A stretch of 64,000 bases of DNA, taken from contig NZ_BBJF01000004.1 in assembly GCF_000739735.1 (NCBI RefSeq), positions 496,001 through 560,000 on the forward strand, given 5' to 3'. A model generated the notes under the pieces. It was not told the DNA's origin and ran no database searches. It was given only the letters and a program-made list of their open reading frames with translations. The position numbers and the translations under genes were made by a program. The stretch is from Paraburkholderia ginsengisoli NBRC 100965 (GTDB lineage Bacteria; Pseudomonadota; Gammaproteobacteria; Burkholderiales; Burkholderiaceae). The first letter of the stretch is position 1. Each line of letters begins with the position of its first letter. Positions 1 through 8,322 of this stretch are shown in pieces.

Positions 1-144
1 CGATTTCCAAAACCTTCCTGAACCTTGGCGCATCCAGCGCGCCCGGATATTCCACCTATGCGGCACGACGCTTGCTGTGAGTCTGCATAGGCGCTGACCA
101 CTCAGGTCCGCGCGCAGCAGATCGAACCGCTTCAGGGAGGCAGA

Positions 145-1311
145 ATGCTCGATACGCGTGACCACAGGGCCGGCGTCAACGTACGGCGCTCGCCCGCTCC
201 AGGCGGCTCCGGCAGCCGCGAATCGCAATCGCCGCGCCGTACGAAGAACGACAGCAAAACTGCTGCGTCGCTGGAAGAATTTCTGCACGCCACGCGTTTC
301 GATTCGAACGACCCCGCCGCGCTCGGCGATGTCTTGCACGCGCTGATCGGGCGCGGCTACGACCGCGCGCCCTTGCTGCCGTTGCCGGGCCACGGCCAGA
401 CGCTGATCCGCTGGCGCGCGCTGGCGGCGGTGGCCGCGTGCGATCTCGGGCTCGTCAAACTGTTCGAAGGCCACACCGACGCGCTCGCGATCCTCGCCGA
501 ACTGCATGGCCCCACGCCGCCGGCTGCGAGCCGCTGGGCCGTATGGGCGGCCGAGCCGCCCGATGCCCGCGTGCAAGCCATCAGGATAGGAATCCGAAAC
601 GATGACGGCCAGGTTCAACTGGCCGGCACCAAGGCCTGGTGTTCGGGCGCGAGGAGCGTCAGTCATGCGCTCGTCACCGCGTGGCTCGACGGCGAGCCGG
701 TGCTCGTGGCCGTCGCGATGGATGACCCGTCGATCTCGATCGATACGTCGAAGTGGCAGGCAGTCGGCATGCAGGCCACCGCCAGCGCGGACGTCAGCTT
801 CGATCGCACGCCAGCCGTGCTGGTCGGCGCCGCGCATGCGTATGTAGGGCGTCCCGGCTTCTGGCACGGCGGTGCGGGCATCGCCGCGTGCTGGTACGGC
901 GCGGCGGCGCAGATCGGCCGCAGCTTGCGCGACGCGTGTGCGCAGCGCGCCGATCCGCATCGCCTCGCACACCTGGGCGCGGTCGAAGTCGCGTTGCAAG
1001 CGGCGGCTGCCGTATTGCGCGAAACCGCCGCCTTTATCGACGCGAATCCGCTCGTCGACGCACAACGCGAAGCGACGCGCGCGCGCCTCGTCGTCGAAGA
1101 GGCGGCGACCACCGTGATGCATCACGCGACGCGTGCGCTTGGCGCGGGCCCGCTATGCCGCGACGCGCGTTTCGCCCGCGCGCTGGCCGACCTGCCGGTG
1201 TTCCTGCGTCAAAGCCATGCGGAGCGCGATCTCGCGTCGCTCGGCGAGATGCTCGTTTCGGCCGGCGGCGACGGCGTGTCCCTCAACGGAGGTGCGCCGT
1301 GGACGCTCTGA
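145..1311 (+). CDS. Acyl-CoA dehydrogenase-like flavoprotein
   Basis: A 388-residue protein related to the acyl-CoA dehydrogenase family. The first 40 residues are rich in Arg, Ser and Pro and look disordered. The rest follows the family fold, including a middle-domain stretch of the type G-x-K-x-W-x-S-G (around residues 158-165) that packs against flavin in this family. The start is supported by an AGGGAGG ribosome site at 134-140. It opens an operon with a NodS-type methyltransferase and a glycosyltransferase. That setting suggests modification of an acyl or sugar molecule rather than beta-oxidation, but the substrate is unknown. I see no obvious catalytic glutamate motif, so true acyl-CoA dehydrogenase activity is unproven. 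Confidence 0.75.
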   Translation: MLDTRDHRAGVNVRRSPAPGGSGSRESQSPRRTKNDSKTAASLEEFLHATRFDSNDPAALGDVLHALIGRGYDRAPLLPLPGHGQTLIRWRALAAVAACDLGLVKLFEGHTDALAILAELHGPTPPAASRWAVWAAEPPDARVQAIRIGIRNDDGQVQLAGTKAWCSGARSVSHALVTAWLDGEPVLVAVAMDDPSISIDTSKWQAVGMQATASADVSFDRTPAVLVGAAHAYVGRPGFWHGGAGIAACWYGAAAQIGRSLRDACAQRADPHRLAHLGAVEVALQAAAAVLRETAAFIDANPLVDAQREATRARLVVEEAATTVMHHATRALGAGPLCRDARFARALADLPVFLRQSHAERDLASLGEMLVSAGGDGVSLNGGAPWTL

Positions 1312-1334
1312 TCCGATTCCCGGAGGGCCGCTGA
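1299..1334 (+). other. Eleven-codon micro-ORF, possible gene remnant or coupling leader
   Basis: A GTG codon follows a good GGAGG site (1288-1292) at a spacing of six bases. It opens an 11-residue frame, VDALIRFPEGR, that stops one base before the methyltransferase start. It overlaps the end of the upstream gene in another frame. It may be the scar of a deleted gene (related clusters often carry a PIG-L deacetylase between these two genes, as far as I recall) or a translational coupling element. Coding status is uncertain. Confidence 0.3.
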
Positions 1335-1335
1335 G

Positions 1336-1947
1336 ATGAGTTCGACCTCGACCGCACTGTACTTCGACACGCTTTATCAGCAGAGCGACGATCCGTGGAA
1401 GTTGCGCGAAGGCTGGTATGAGCGGCGCAAGCGTTCGCTCACGCTCGCGTTGCTGCCCCGGCCGCGCTATCGCAATGCATTCGAACCCGGCTGCGCGAAC
1501 GGCGAATTGAGCGTCGAACTCGCGAAGCGTTGCGACGCGCTGCTCGCCGCCGATCTGCACGAGCGCGCGGTGACGCTCGCTCGCGAGCGGGTCGCCGATA
1601 CGCCGAACGTGCGCGTCGAACAGTGCACGGTGCCGCGCGAATGGCCGACCGAGGCCGGACCGTTCGATCTGATCGTCATCAGCGAATTCGCGTATTACCT
1701 CGATGCAGCCGAGCTGGAAACGTTGGCCGCGCGGATCGCCGCGTCGCTGACGACCGACGGCACGCTGCTCGCCTGTCACTGGCGCCGGCCCTTCGCCGAA
1801 GCGCTCGAATCCGCCGACGCCGCGCATGCGTTGTTCGATGCGCGCTGCGGCCTGTCGCGTCTCGCGCATCATGACGAAGCCGATCTGCTGATCGACGTCT
1901 GGTCGCGCGACGCACGTTCGGTAGCGCAACGCGAGGGGCTCCTATGA
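1336..1947 (+). CDS. SAM-dependent methyltransferase, NodS-like
   Basis: A 203-residue class I methyltransferase. The opening (YFDTLYQQSDDPW, followed by a basic stretch) is typical of the NodS family, which N-methylates amino-sugar acceptors in Nod factor synthesis. The SAM-binding glycine motif FEPGCANGE is at residues 49-57, with the acidic end of beta-2 following (AADLHE). A GGAGGG site at 1322-1327 supports the start. The stop overlaps the next start as ATGA, so the glycosyltransferase is translationally coupled. An amino-sugar or related small molecule is a reasonable substrate guess; nothing here fixes it. Confidence 0.85.
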   Translation: MSSTSTALYFDTLYQQSDDPWKLREGWYERRKRSLTLALLPRPRYRNAFEPGCANGELSVELAKRCDALLAADLHERAVTLARERVADTPNVRVEQCTVPREWPTEAGPFDLIVISEFAYYLDAAELETLAARIAASLTTDGTLLACHWRRPFAEALESADAAHALFDARCGLSRLAHHDEADLLIDVWSRDARSVAQREGLL

Positions 1948-2597
1948 TCGGCGTGATCGTTCCGGCACATAACGAAGAGGCGTTGCTGGCGCCGTGCCTC
2001 GCGGCCTTGCTCGAAGCATCGCGTCACGAGGATCTCGCCCGCGAAACGGTGCGCATCGTGGTCGTGCTCGATGCGTGCAGCGATTTTTCCGGCGCGATTG
2101 CGCGGGCATACGGCGTCGAGACGCTGTCGCTGAAGGCGCGCAATGTCGGCATCGCGCGCGCGGCCGGCGCCGATCTGCTGCTCGCGGACGGCGCGCGCTG
2201 GCTCGCGTTCACCGACGCCGACAGCCGCGTGTCGCCAGGCTGGCTGGTCGCGCAACTCGCGCTCGACGCGGATGCGGTGTGCGGCTCGATCGCGGTCGAC
2301 GACTGGAGCGCCCATCCGCACAGCGTGCGGGAATATTTTCGCAAGACCTACGTGGACGCCGATGGTCATCGCCACATTCACGGCGCGAATCTCGGCGTGT
2401 CGGCCGACGCTTACCGGCGCGCCGGCGGCTTTCCGCCGCTAACGTGCAGCGAGGATGTCGCGCTCGTCGACCGCTTGATTGCGATCGGCGCGCATATCGC
2501 GTGGAGCGCGGCGCCGCGCGTGATCACCAGCGCTCGCGCGGCGGCCCGCGCCCGCGGGGGCTTTGGCGACACGCTCGTGTCGTGGGCTGCCGCCTAG
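1944..2597 (+). CDS. Family 2 glycosyltransferase
   Basis: A 217-residue GT-A fold glycosyltransferase. The N-terminal VIVPAHNEE motif (residues 4-12) is the standard GT2 nucleotide-sugar entry strand. FTDADS at residues 89-94 is the metal-binding DxD equivalent. GANLGVS and the later SEDVALVDR are acceptor-site and catalytic-base regions. There is no membrane segment, so it is probably cytoplasmic or peripheral. It overlaps the methyltransferase by four bases and ends the three-gene operon. The sugar and acceptor are unknown. Confidence 0.85.
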   Translation: MIGVIVPAHNEEALLAPCLAALLEASRHEDLARETVRIVVVLDACSDFSGAIARAYGVETLSLKARNVGIARAAGADLLLADGARWLAFTDADSRVSPGWLVAQLALDADAVCGSIAVDDWSAHPHSVREYFRKTYVDADGHRHIHGANLGVSADAYRRAGGFPPLTCSEDVALVDRLIAIGAHIAWSAAPRVITSARAAARARGGFGDTLVSWAAA

Positions 2598-2687
2598 CGC
2601 GCAAGTCCGTGTTCGCGCGCTTACCCGATTCAAGTTTGCTTCGGATGACTGATGATCTGAATGACGGCGCACCGCGAGGAGGGCGAC

Positions 2688-3182
2688 ATGATGGACGCGA
2701 TCTTCGTTCTGTTCGGCGAGGGCAGGAACCTCGATCCCTTGCAGATGAGCATGCGCTCGATCGCGGTGTTCCTGATCGCGCTCGTGCTGATCAGAGTGTC
2801 GGGACGGCGCTCGTTCGGGCAGCGCTCGCCGTTCGATTCCGTGGTGGTAATCCTGCTTGGCGCTACGCTGAGCCGCGCGATCGTCGGCGCGTCGCCGTTC
2901 ATCGCGACCGTGGTGGCGTCGTTCGTGATCGTCGTGTGCCATCGCGTGCTCGCGTGGGCCTGCATGCGCTCGCGCGGGTTCGAGCGGCTGGTGGGCGGTG
3001 TCGAGCGCGAGGTGTTCAGCAACGGTCAGTTCAACGCGCGTGAAATGGACGCCGCGCTGATTTCGACGACCGACGTGCATGAAAGCGTGCGGCAGAAAAC
3101 CGGCTCACGCTCGATGGATAACGTCGCCGCGGCGATTCTCGAACGCAATGGCGAGGTGAGCGTGATCCGCAAGCAAGCATGA
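2688..3182 (+). CDS. DUF421 (YetF-like) membrane protein
   Basis: A 164-residue DUF421 protein. The N-terminal part has about three hydrophobic segments, ending near residue 95. The soluble C-terminal half carries the family features VEREVFSNGQ and a conserved region ending in VSVIRKQA. An in-frame ATG exists at 2661, but the GAGGAGGG site at 2676-2683 lies inside that extension, so 2688 (ATGATG) is preferred. YetF-type proteins are widespread inner-membrane proteins without an agreed biochemical role. It converges with the MFS gene; only 32 bases separate the two stops. Confidence 0.85.
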   Translation: MMDAIFVLFGEGRNLDPLQMSMRSIAVFLIALVLIRVSGRRSFGQRSPFDSVVVILLGATLSRAIVGASPFIATVVASFVIVVCHRVLAWACMRSRGFERLVGGVEREVFSNGQFNAREMDAALISTTDVHESVRQKTGSRSMDNVAAAILERNGEVSVIRKQA

Positions 3183-3193
3183 CTAACGCGCAG

Positions 3194-3212
3194 GCGACGC
3201 GTGGCGCGTCGC
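3194..3212. terminator. Hairpin between convergent genes
   Basis: A perfect 8-bp stem (GCGACGCG with CGCGTCGC, loop TGG) fills the gap between the convergent DUF421 and MFS genes. It has no T-tract on either strand, so it is only a possible Rho-independent or transcript-stabilising hairpin. Confidence 0.35.
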
Positions 3213-3214
3213 GC

Positions 3215-4612
3215 TCAGCCCCGGCCGCCGCGCGCGATCTCTTCGCCGGCGCCGCGCGGCATGCGCAGCGTGACCGGAATCGACGCGAACGAGCAGAGGC
3301 CGACCACCAGAAACGCGGGCCAGAAATCCGACCACATGATGCTTGGATGCCCATGGAGCGCCCGCGAAATCTGCAACACGATCCCGCCGACCGTCACGCC
3401 GAGACCGAGCGACATCTGTTGCACGACGCTGCCGAGACTCGTCGCGCGGCCGACGTCGCGGCTCGCGATCTCCGCGTAGGTCAGCGAGTTCAGACTCGTG
3501 AATTGCAGCGCCGGGAAGAAGCCGCCGAGGAGCACGACAACCCAGATGATCCACGTCGGCGTGCTCGGAAAAAACAGCCCGCATGCCGCGATCGAAAGTC
3601 CCGACAGCGCCGCATTGACCACCAGCACCGAACGGAAGCCGAAGCGGCGCAGCACGCGTGACGCGACCGTGCGCATGAACATGCCGCCGAACGCGGACGC
3701 GCAGGTGATCAGGCCGGACTGGAACGCGCTCATGCCGTGGCCTTCCTGCAGCATCAGCGGCAGCAGGAACGGCAATGCGCCGAGACCAATGCGGAACAGC
3801 GAGCCGCCGAGCACACTGGCCTGAAACGTCGGGACCTTGAAAAAGCGCAGATCCAGCAGCGGAAGTTTGACGCGCTGCGCGTACGCGACGTAGATCACGA
3901 GCAGCACGGCGCCGATCGCGCACATGCCGAACGCGTCGGCATTGGAAATCAGTTCGCCGCCCACCAGCGACAACCCGAGCAGAAGCAGCACCGCGCCGGC
4001 CGCCGACAGCAGGAAACCGATCCAGTCGAGCGGGCCGGGATCGGGTTCGCGCGTGTTGGCGATGTACCTGTTGGTCAGATAGATGCCGAGGATGCCGATC
4101 GGCACGTTGATGAAGAAGATCAGACGCCAGTGCAGATAGGTCGTGATGAAGCCGCCGAGCAGCGGACCGGCCGCCGGGCCGAGCATCGCCGGCACGCTCA
4201 GATAGTTCATCGCGCGGATGAAGTCGGCCTTGTGGACCACGCGAAAAATGATGATCCGCCCGACCGGCACCATCATCGCGCCGCCGACGCCTTGCACGAA
4301 GCGCGCTAGCGTGAAAGTAGCGAGCGAGTTCGACGCGGCGCACAGCAGCGAGCCGGTCACGAAGATGCCGATTGCGGTGCGGAAGATCGTGCGCGCGCCG
4401 AAACGGTCGGCCAGCCAGCCGCACACGGGGATGAACACGCCGAGCCCGAGCACGTAGCTCGTTACGGCGATTTTCAGCGTGACCGGATCACGCCCGAAAT
4501 CGCGTGCCATGGCCGGCAGCGCGGTGACGATCACATTCGCGTCGACGCTTTCCATGAACATCGCGCATGCGACGATAAGGGGCGCAATCAGAGCTTTCTG
4601 GGCGACAGTCAT
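3215..4612 (-). CDS. MFS drug exporter, DHA2 (EmrB/QacA) type
   Basis: A 465-residue major facilitator with many hydrophobic segments. It has the DHA2 hallmarks: an N-terminal MESVDANVIVTALP region (the first membrane segment with conserved D), a motif A loop LADRFGARTIFR, and motif C GPAAGPLLGG in membrane segment 5, which is characteristic of antiporters. It probably exports a hydrophobic toxic compound in exchange for protons. No regulator or membrane-fusion partner is adjacent, so the substrate cannot be inferred. It is transcribed alone, convergent with the DUF421 gene. Confidence 0.9.
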   Translation of the reverse strand: MTVAQKALIAPLIVACAMFMESVDANVIVTALPAMARDFGRDPVTLKIAVTSYVLGLGVFIPVCGWLADRFGARTIFRTAIGIFVTGSLLCAASNSLATFTLARFVQGVGGAMMVPVGRIIIFRVVHKADFIRAMNYLSVPAMLGPAAGPLLGGFITTYLHWRLIFFINVPIGILGIYLTNRYIANTREPDPGPLDWIGFLLSAAGAVLLLLGLSLVGGELISNADAFGMCAIGAVLLVIYVAYAQRVKLPLLDLRFFKVPTFQASVLGGSLFRIGLGALPFLLPLMLQEGHGMSAFQSGLITCASAFGGMFMRTVASRVLRRFGFRSVLVVNAALSGLSIAACGLFFPSTPTWIIWVVVLLGGFFPALQFTSLNSLTYAEIASRDVGRATSLGSVVQQMSLGLGVTVGGIVLQISRALHGHPSIMWSDFWPAFLVVGLCSFASIPVTLRMPRGAGEEIARGGRG

Positions 4613-4772
4613 GAAAACGGGCTGCGACAGGCTGTCGCACGCAAAGGGTCATTATTGCATCTGTACGGTGCGGATTGTTAACAGAGCGTGCACAGATCGA
4701 ACCCTAATGACGGTTCCGCCTGCGGACGGGTGTGACTACGGCACAACACGCGCGACACATTTTTTAAACTTG

Positions 4773-4800
4773 TTGCAGCGCGGCATAACAGCGTTATAAT
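4773..4800 (+). promoter_or_regulatory. Near-consensus sigma-70 promoter for the 48-residue protein
   Basis: TTGCAG at 4773-4778 and a perfect TATAAT at 4795-4800 are separated by 16 bases. Transcription would start near 4807, leaving a leader of about 35 bases before the ATG at 4842. An exact palindrome, ACCTAGGT, lies at 4810-4817 just after the expected start and could be an operator. This is the clearest housekeeping-type promoter I found in the window. Confidence 0.7.
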
Positions 4801-4841
4801 CGGGTTGTTACCTAGGTATAAACCCTATACAGGAGTCTGTC

Positions 4842-4988
4842 ATGAATACCGCTTCGAACGCCGTCGCCCGTACTCCCGCTGCCAGCACCACCTTTTTCGG
4901 CAAACTGCGCGCTTTGGCGCTGCTCGCGCTGAACCTGCACCTGCAAAATTGCGCCGTGATGGCAGAAGCTCACCGCCGTCCGCAATAA
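4842..4988 (+). CDS. Small protein of 48 residues, unknown function
   Basis: The frame starts at ATG 4842, seven bases after an AGGAG site (4831-4835) and behind a near-consensus promoter. The product begins MNTASNAVARTPAAS. It has a central hydrophobic helix (residues about 22-34, LRALALLALNLHL) with one Cys at residue 37 and a polar tail ending HRRPQ. It could be a small membrane-associated peptide. I do not recognise a family. A hairpin lies 125 bases downstream. The promoter, ribosome site and terminator arrangement argues for a real monocistronic gene or a regulatory RNA that also encodes a peptide. Confidence 0.6.
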   Translation: MNTASNAVARTPAASTTFFGKLRALALLALNLHLQNCAVMAEAHRRPQ

Positions 4989-5676
4989 GACTGGCGCTGC
5001 GCGCCGCACCAGCTGGGAAGCAGGCGGATGCGCGAGAGGGCTGACTGGTCGAGATACGCGGAATTCGCGCCTTCCGGTCTTTAAAGCGGCGTCTTCCATG
5101 CCGCCTATCGCAGCCGCCCGCTTGTATAGCGGGCGTTGTGTTATCTGGGCCGATAATCGATGGCTGCCAGCGGTGCTAGAGGCCGTTCCCGCACAAAACC
5201 GCCGCTCGGCTGCGGTCGCTCTTGTTGGCCGCGCGCTCTGCTCATCAGCGACACCATCGATGCCAGTCCCTCGGATAAACCCCTGCCATCGCGCGATCCT
5301 GATCCGCCATCATCGTTTCCCCCTTTAAATGCAGTGCTTCGTACGATAAAGACACCGCATTTCACCGTGCCATTTGCTTGCAATTACGGCGTTCGAAAAG
5401 AAAAACCTTGATCGGGCAAACCGATTTTCGAAATGGTTTCGGCAAAAAATGCGCGAAAGCGTGCAGGGTCGAGTCCCGATTAACAGATGCGGATCTGACG
5501 TTTAAGCTCCAGCGCCGTATTCGCGCGGCCTGCGCCCGCGATCGCGAACCGATCGGCGCTATGGCGGCCCTTATTTCGACATTTCGAATTAAATACCGGC
5601 GAATTAGCCCGCGCTGTCAACCTTTTGCACGCTTTGCCGTTATCCCTTTGTAATCGCCAGATCAGGCGACGCAGCG
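4989..5676. other. Intergenic region without a supported gene
   Basis: This 688-base stretch follows the 48-residue protein and precedes mprF. Apart from the hairpin at 5115-5135 I see no convincing gene. Open frames here lack ribosome sites and family resemblance. The second half is less GC-rich than its surroundings and probably holds the mprF promoter, which I could not place. Confidence 0.5.
5115..5146 (+). terminator. Probable Rho-independent terminator
   Basis: CGCCCGCT (5115-5122) pairs perfectly with AGCGGGCG (5128-5135) around a five-base loop, followed by a T-rich run TTGTGTTAT. It would end the transcript of the 48-residue protein. Confidence 0.5.
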
Positions 5677-8322
5677 ATGGACGATCCGTCGCCGCGACCG
5701 CTCCATGCAAGGCCCCCCGCATTGACCATGTTCCATCGACATAACAACAGAATCGACCGCCCAGGCTCGATGATCGACCGTATTTCGAAGACGCTCGGCA
5801 ACCGGGGAATTCTCTCGCCCGTCCTCGCTCTGGTGATTTGCGGACTGCTGCTGGTGGTCTTGCAGCATCTGTCGCAAGCGGTCGACTATCGCTCGGTGAT
5901 GCGTCAGTTGCGTGAACTCACCGCCAGCGAATGGATCGCCGCGCTTGGCGCCACCGCGCTCAGCTACGTGGCACTCGTCGGGCGCGACGCCGTCGGCCTG
6001 CGCTACCTCGGCGCCAGCGTGCCGCGCGTGGCGTTGTGGATCGGCGCGACCGCGGGTTCCGCGCTCGGCAACGCGACCGGCTTCGGCGCGTTGACGGGCG
6101 GCGCCGTGCGAGCGCGCGTCTACGGCGTCGCGAACATCACGCCCGTGCAGATCGGCCGCATGACGGTGTTCACCAGCGTGTCGCTGGCGCTCGCACTCGT
6201 GCTGATGACGGCGCTCGGCATGGTCGGCAAGGCTGCCCAGCTCGCGCCGATGCTGCACCTCACGCCCGCCGCGCTGCGCTGGATCGGCGCGGCGCTGCTG
6301 GTCGCGCTGACGCTCGCCGCCGCCGCGTGCCGCCGTGAAACCCGGCCGGTTCGCACGCGCTGGCGGTGGCTCTCGTTCGATATTCCAGCGCGCCGCGATC
6401 TGCTCGCGCAAGTCGCCCTCGCGGTGCTCGACGTGGTGGCCGCGGGCCTCGCGTTGTGGGCGCTGCTGCCGCACGCGAACGTGAGCTTCATCACCTTCAT
6501 CACAGTCTATGCCGCGGCCATGCTGCTCGGTATGATCGGCCACACGCCCGGCGGCGTCGGCGTGTTCGAAGCGGCGATGGTGTTCACGCTGAGCGGCAGC
6601 GTGCAAACGCATCAGATGGTTGCCGCGCTGCTTGCTTATCGCGCGATTTATTTCGGTGTCCCGCTGATTGTCTCGGCGGCTTTGCTCGCGGGCTTCGAAG
6701 GCCGCGCGCTGAAAGGGCGTCTGCCGTTTCTCGACGCGTCCGGCGCATCGAAACTCGCGCCGCTGTTTCTGAGCCTCGTCACGTTCGTGGTCGGCGGCAT
6801 GCTGGTGATCTCCAGCGCGACGCCCGCGTTCTGGCAGCGTATTCACATCTTGCGTGACGTGGTGCCGTTGTGGGTCCTCGAAAGCTCGCAGATGCTGTGC
6901 AGCGTGCTCGGCGTGCTGCTGTTGTTCGTCGCGCGCGGTTTGCTGCGCCGTCTCGACGCCGCGTGGTGGATGACGCTGCTGCTCGCAGTGCTGAGCCTCG
7001 CGCTGTCGTTGACCAAGGGTCTCGCGTTCGTCGAGGCGAGCGTGCTCGGCATGCTGATCGTGCTGCTGCTGTCGACGCGCCGGCGGTTCAACCGTCATTC
7101 GTCGCTGTTCGCCGAACGCTTCACGGCGGGCTGGCTGGTGTCGGTGGCGATGGTGCTGATGCTGGCCACGTGGGTGATGCTGTTCGCTTTCCGGGACGTG
7201 CCGTACACCCGTGACCTGTGGTGGCAATTCGCTTTCGACGAACGTGCACCGCGTGCCTTGCGCGCGACGCTGGCCGCGAGCGTGTTCGCGGCGACCTTTT
7301 CGTTCTGGCAATTGCTGCGTCCGGCGCCGGGCCGTTTCGTCAAACCCGCGCCGGAGGATCTGCACGACGCGGCGCGTATCGTGCGTGCGCAGGAGCGCAG
7401 CGACGCCGGTCTCGCGCTGATGGGCGACAAGAGCTTTCTCTTCTCCGAGTCGCGCCAGGCGTTCCTGATGTACGCGAAGTATGGTCGCACGTGGGCCGCG
7501 CTGCATGATCCGGTGGGACCGCGTGAAGAGTGGGCTGGCCTCATCAGCAAGTTCGTCGCGCTCGCGCATGCGCACGGCGGGCGCGCGGCGTTCTATCAGG
7601 TCCGCGCCAACGCGTTGCCGCTCTATCTCGACGCCGGCCTCACGCTGATGAAGCTTGGCGAGGAAGCACACGTCGTGCTCGACGATTTCGATCTGAAGGG
7701 CTCGCATCGCGCGCATCTGCGTTATGCGTTGAAGCGCGGCGAGCGCGACGGCTTCGCCGTCGAAGTGATCGAGCAGCCGAACGTGCCGGCTTCGCTCGAA
7801 ACGCTGCGCCAGATTTCCGACGGCTGGCTCGACAGCCGCGACGCGCGCGAGAAGAGCTTCTCGGTGGCCGCGTTCAACGACGCGTATCTGGCCGCGCAAT
7901 CGGTGATGCTGGTTCGCCAGAACGGCGAGCCGGTCGCGTTCGTCACCTTCATGACAACCGATATGAACACCGAAGCGACGGTCGGCGTGATGCGTCACGT
8001 GGAAAGCGCGTCGCCGTACGCGATGGAATATCTGTTCACTCAACTGGCGCTGCATCTGAAGCAGGCGGGCTTCCGCTCGCTCAGCCTCGGCATCGCGCCG
8101 CTCTCCGGCATGCAGCCGACGCCACTCGCTTCGCGCTGGCATCGGTTGGCCGGCATCGTGTGGCGCTTCGGCGGCCGCTTCTATAACTTCCGCGGTCTGC
8201 GTGCTTTCAAGAGCAAGTTCCAGCCGCATTGGGAGCCGCGCTATCTCGCGGCATCGGGTTCGGTGGGCGTGTTCTTCACGCTCGCGGATCTGTCGTTGCT
8301 GGCGGGAGGCCGGCGTTCATGA
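5677..8322 (+). CDS. mprF: MprF: aminoacyl-phosphatidylglycerol synthase/flippase
   Basis: An 881-residue bifunctional membrane protein. The N-terminal two-thirds is a multi-span flippase region (conserved GNATGFGALTGGAVRARVYG-type loop; GHTPGGVGVFE). The C-terminal third is the soluble DUF2156 aminoacyltransferase domain (GDKSFLFSES onward, about residue 580, to the end), which uses charged tRNA to put an amino acid, usually lysine, on phosphatidylglycerol. The product lowers surface negative charge and protects against cationic peptides and acid. Internal ATGs at 5728 and 5770 are alternative starts, and none has a strong ribosome site. It overlaps acvB as ATGA, so the two are one operon. 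Confidence 0.93.
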   Translation: MDDPSPRPLHARPPALTMFHRHNNRIDRPGSMIDRISKTLGNRGILSPVLALVICGLLLVVLQHLSQAVDYRSVMRQLRELTASEWIAALGATALSYVALVGRDAVGLRYLGASVPRVALWIGATAGSALGNATGFGALTGGAVRARVYGVANITPVQIGRMTVFTSVSLALALVLMTALGMVGKAAQLAPMLHLTPAALRWIGAALLVALTLAAAACRRETRPVRTRWRWLSFDIPARRDLLAQVALAVLDVVAAGLALWALLPHANVSFITFITVYAAAMLLGMIGHTPGGVGVFEAAMVFTLSGSVQTHQMVAALLAYRAIYFGVPLIVSAALLAGFEGRALKGRLPFLDASGASKLAPLFLSLVTFVVGGMLVISSATPAFWQRIHILRDVVPLWVLESSQMLCSVLGVLLLFVARGLLRRLDAAWWMTLLLAVLSLALSLTKGLAFVEASVLGMLIVLLLSTRRRFNRHSSLFAERFTAGWLVSVAMVLMLATWVMLFAFRDVPYTRDLWWQFAFDERAPRALRATLAASVFAATFSFWQLLRPAPGRFVKPAPEDLHDAARIVRAQERSDAGLALMGDKSFLFSESRQAFLMYAKYGRTWAALHDPVGPREEWAGLISKFVALAHAHGGRAAFYQVRANALPLYLDAGLTLMKLGEEAHVVLDDFDLKGSHRAHLRYALKRGERDGFAVEVIEQPNVPASLETLRQISDGWLDSRDAREKSFSVAAFNDAYLAAQSVMLVRQNGEPVAFVTFMTTDMNTEATVGVMRHVESASPYAMEYLFTQLALHLKQAGFRSLSLGIAPLSGMQPTPLASRWHRLAGIVWRFGGRFYNFRGLRAFKSKFQPHWEPRYLAASGSVGVFFTLADLSLLAGGRRS

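Noticed and set aside
1..144. Possible 3' end of an upstream gene at the left edge (a frame stopping at 78-80).
   Set aside because: Only about 26 codons are visible, all three frames close quickly, and none gives a recognisable C-terminus.
2598..2632. GC-rich inverted repeat after the glycosyltransferase gene.
   Set aside because: The loop is 12 bases and no T-run follows, so it is a poor terminator candidate.
5455..5490. A segment resembling a tRNA T-arm (GGTCGAGTCCC) upstream of mprF.
   Set aside because: No acceptor stem, D-arm or anticodon arm can be built around it.
5662..8229. Very long minus-strand open frame opposite mprF.
   Set aside because: Composition is Arg/His/Gln-rich nonsense typical of the antisense frame of a GC-rich gene; mprF on the plus strand explains it fully.
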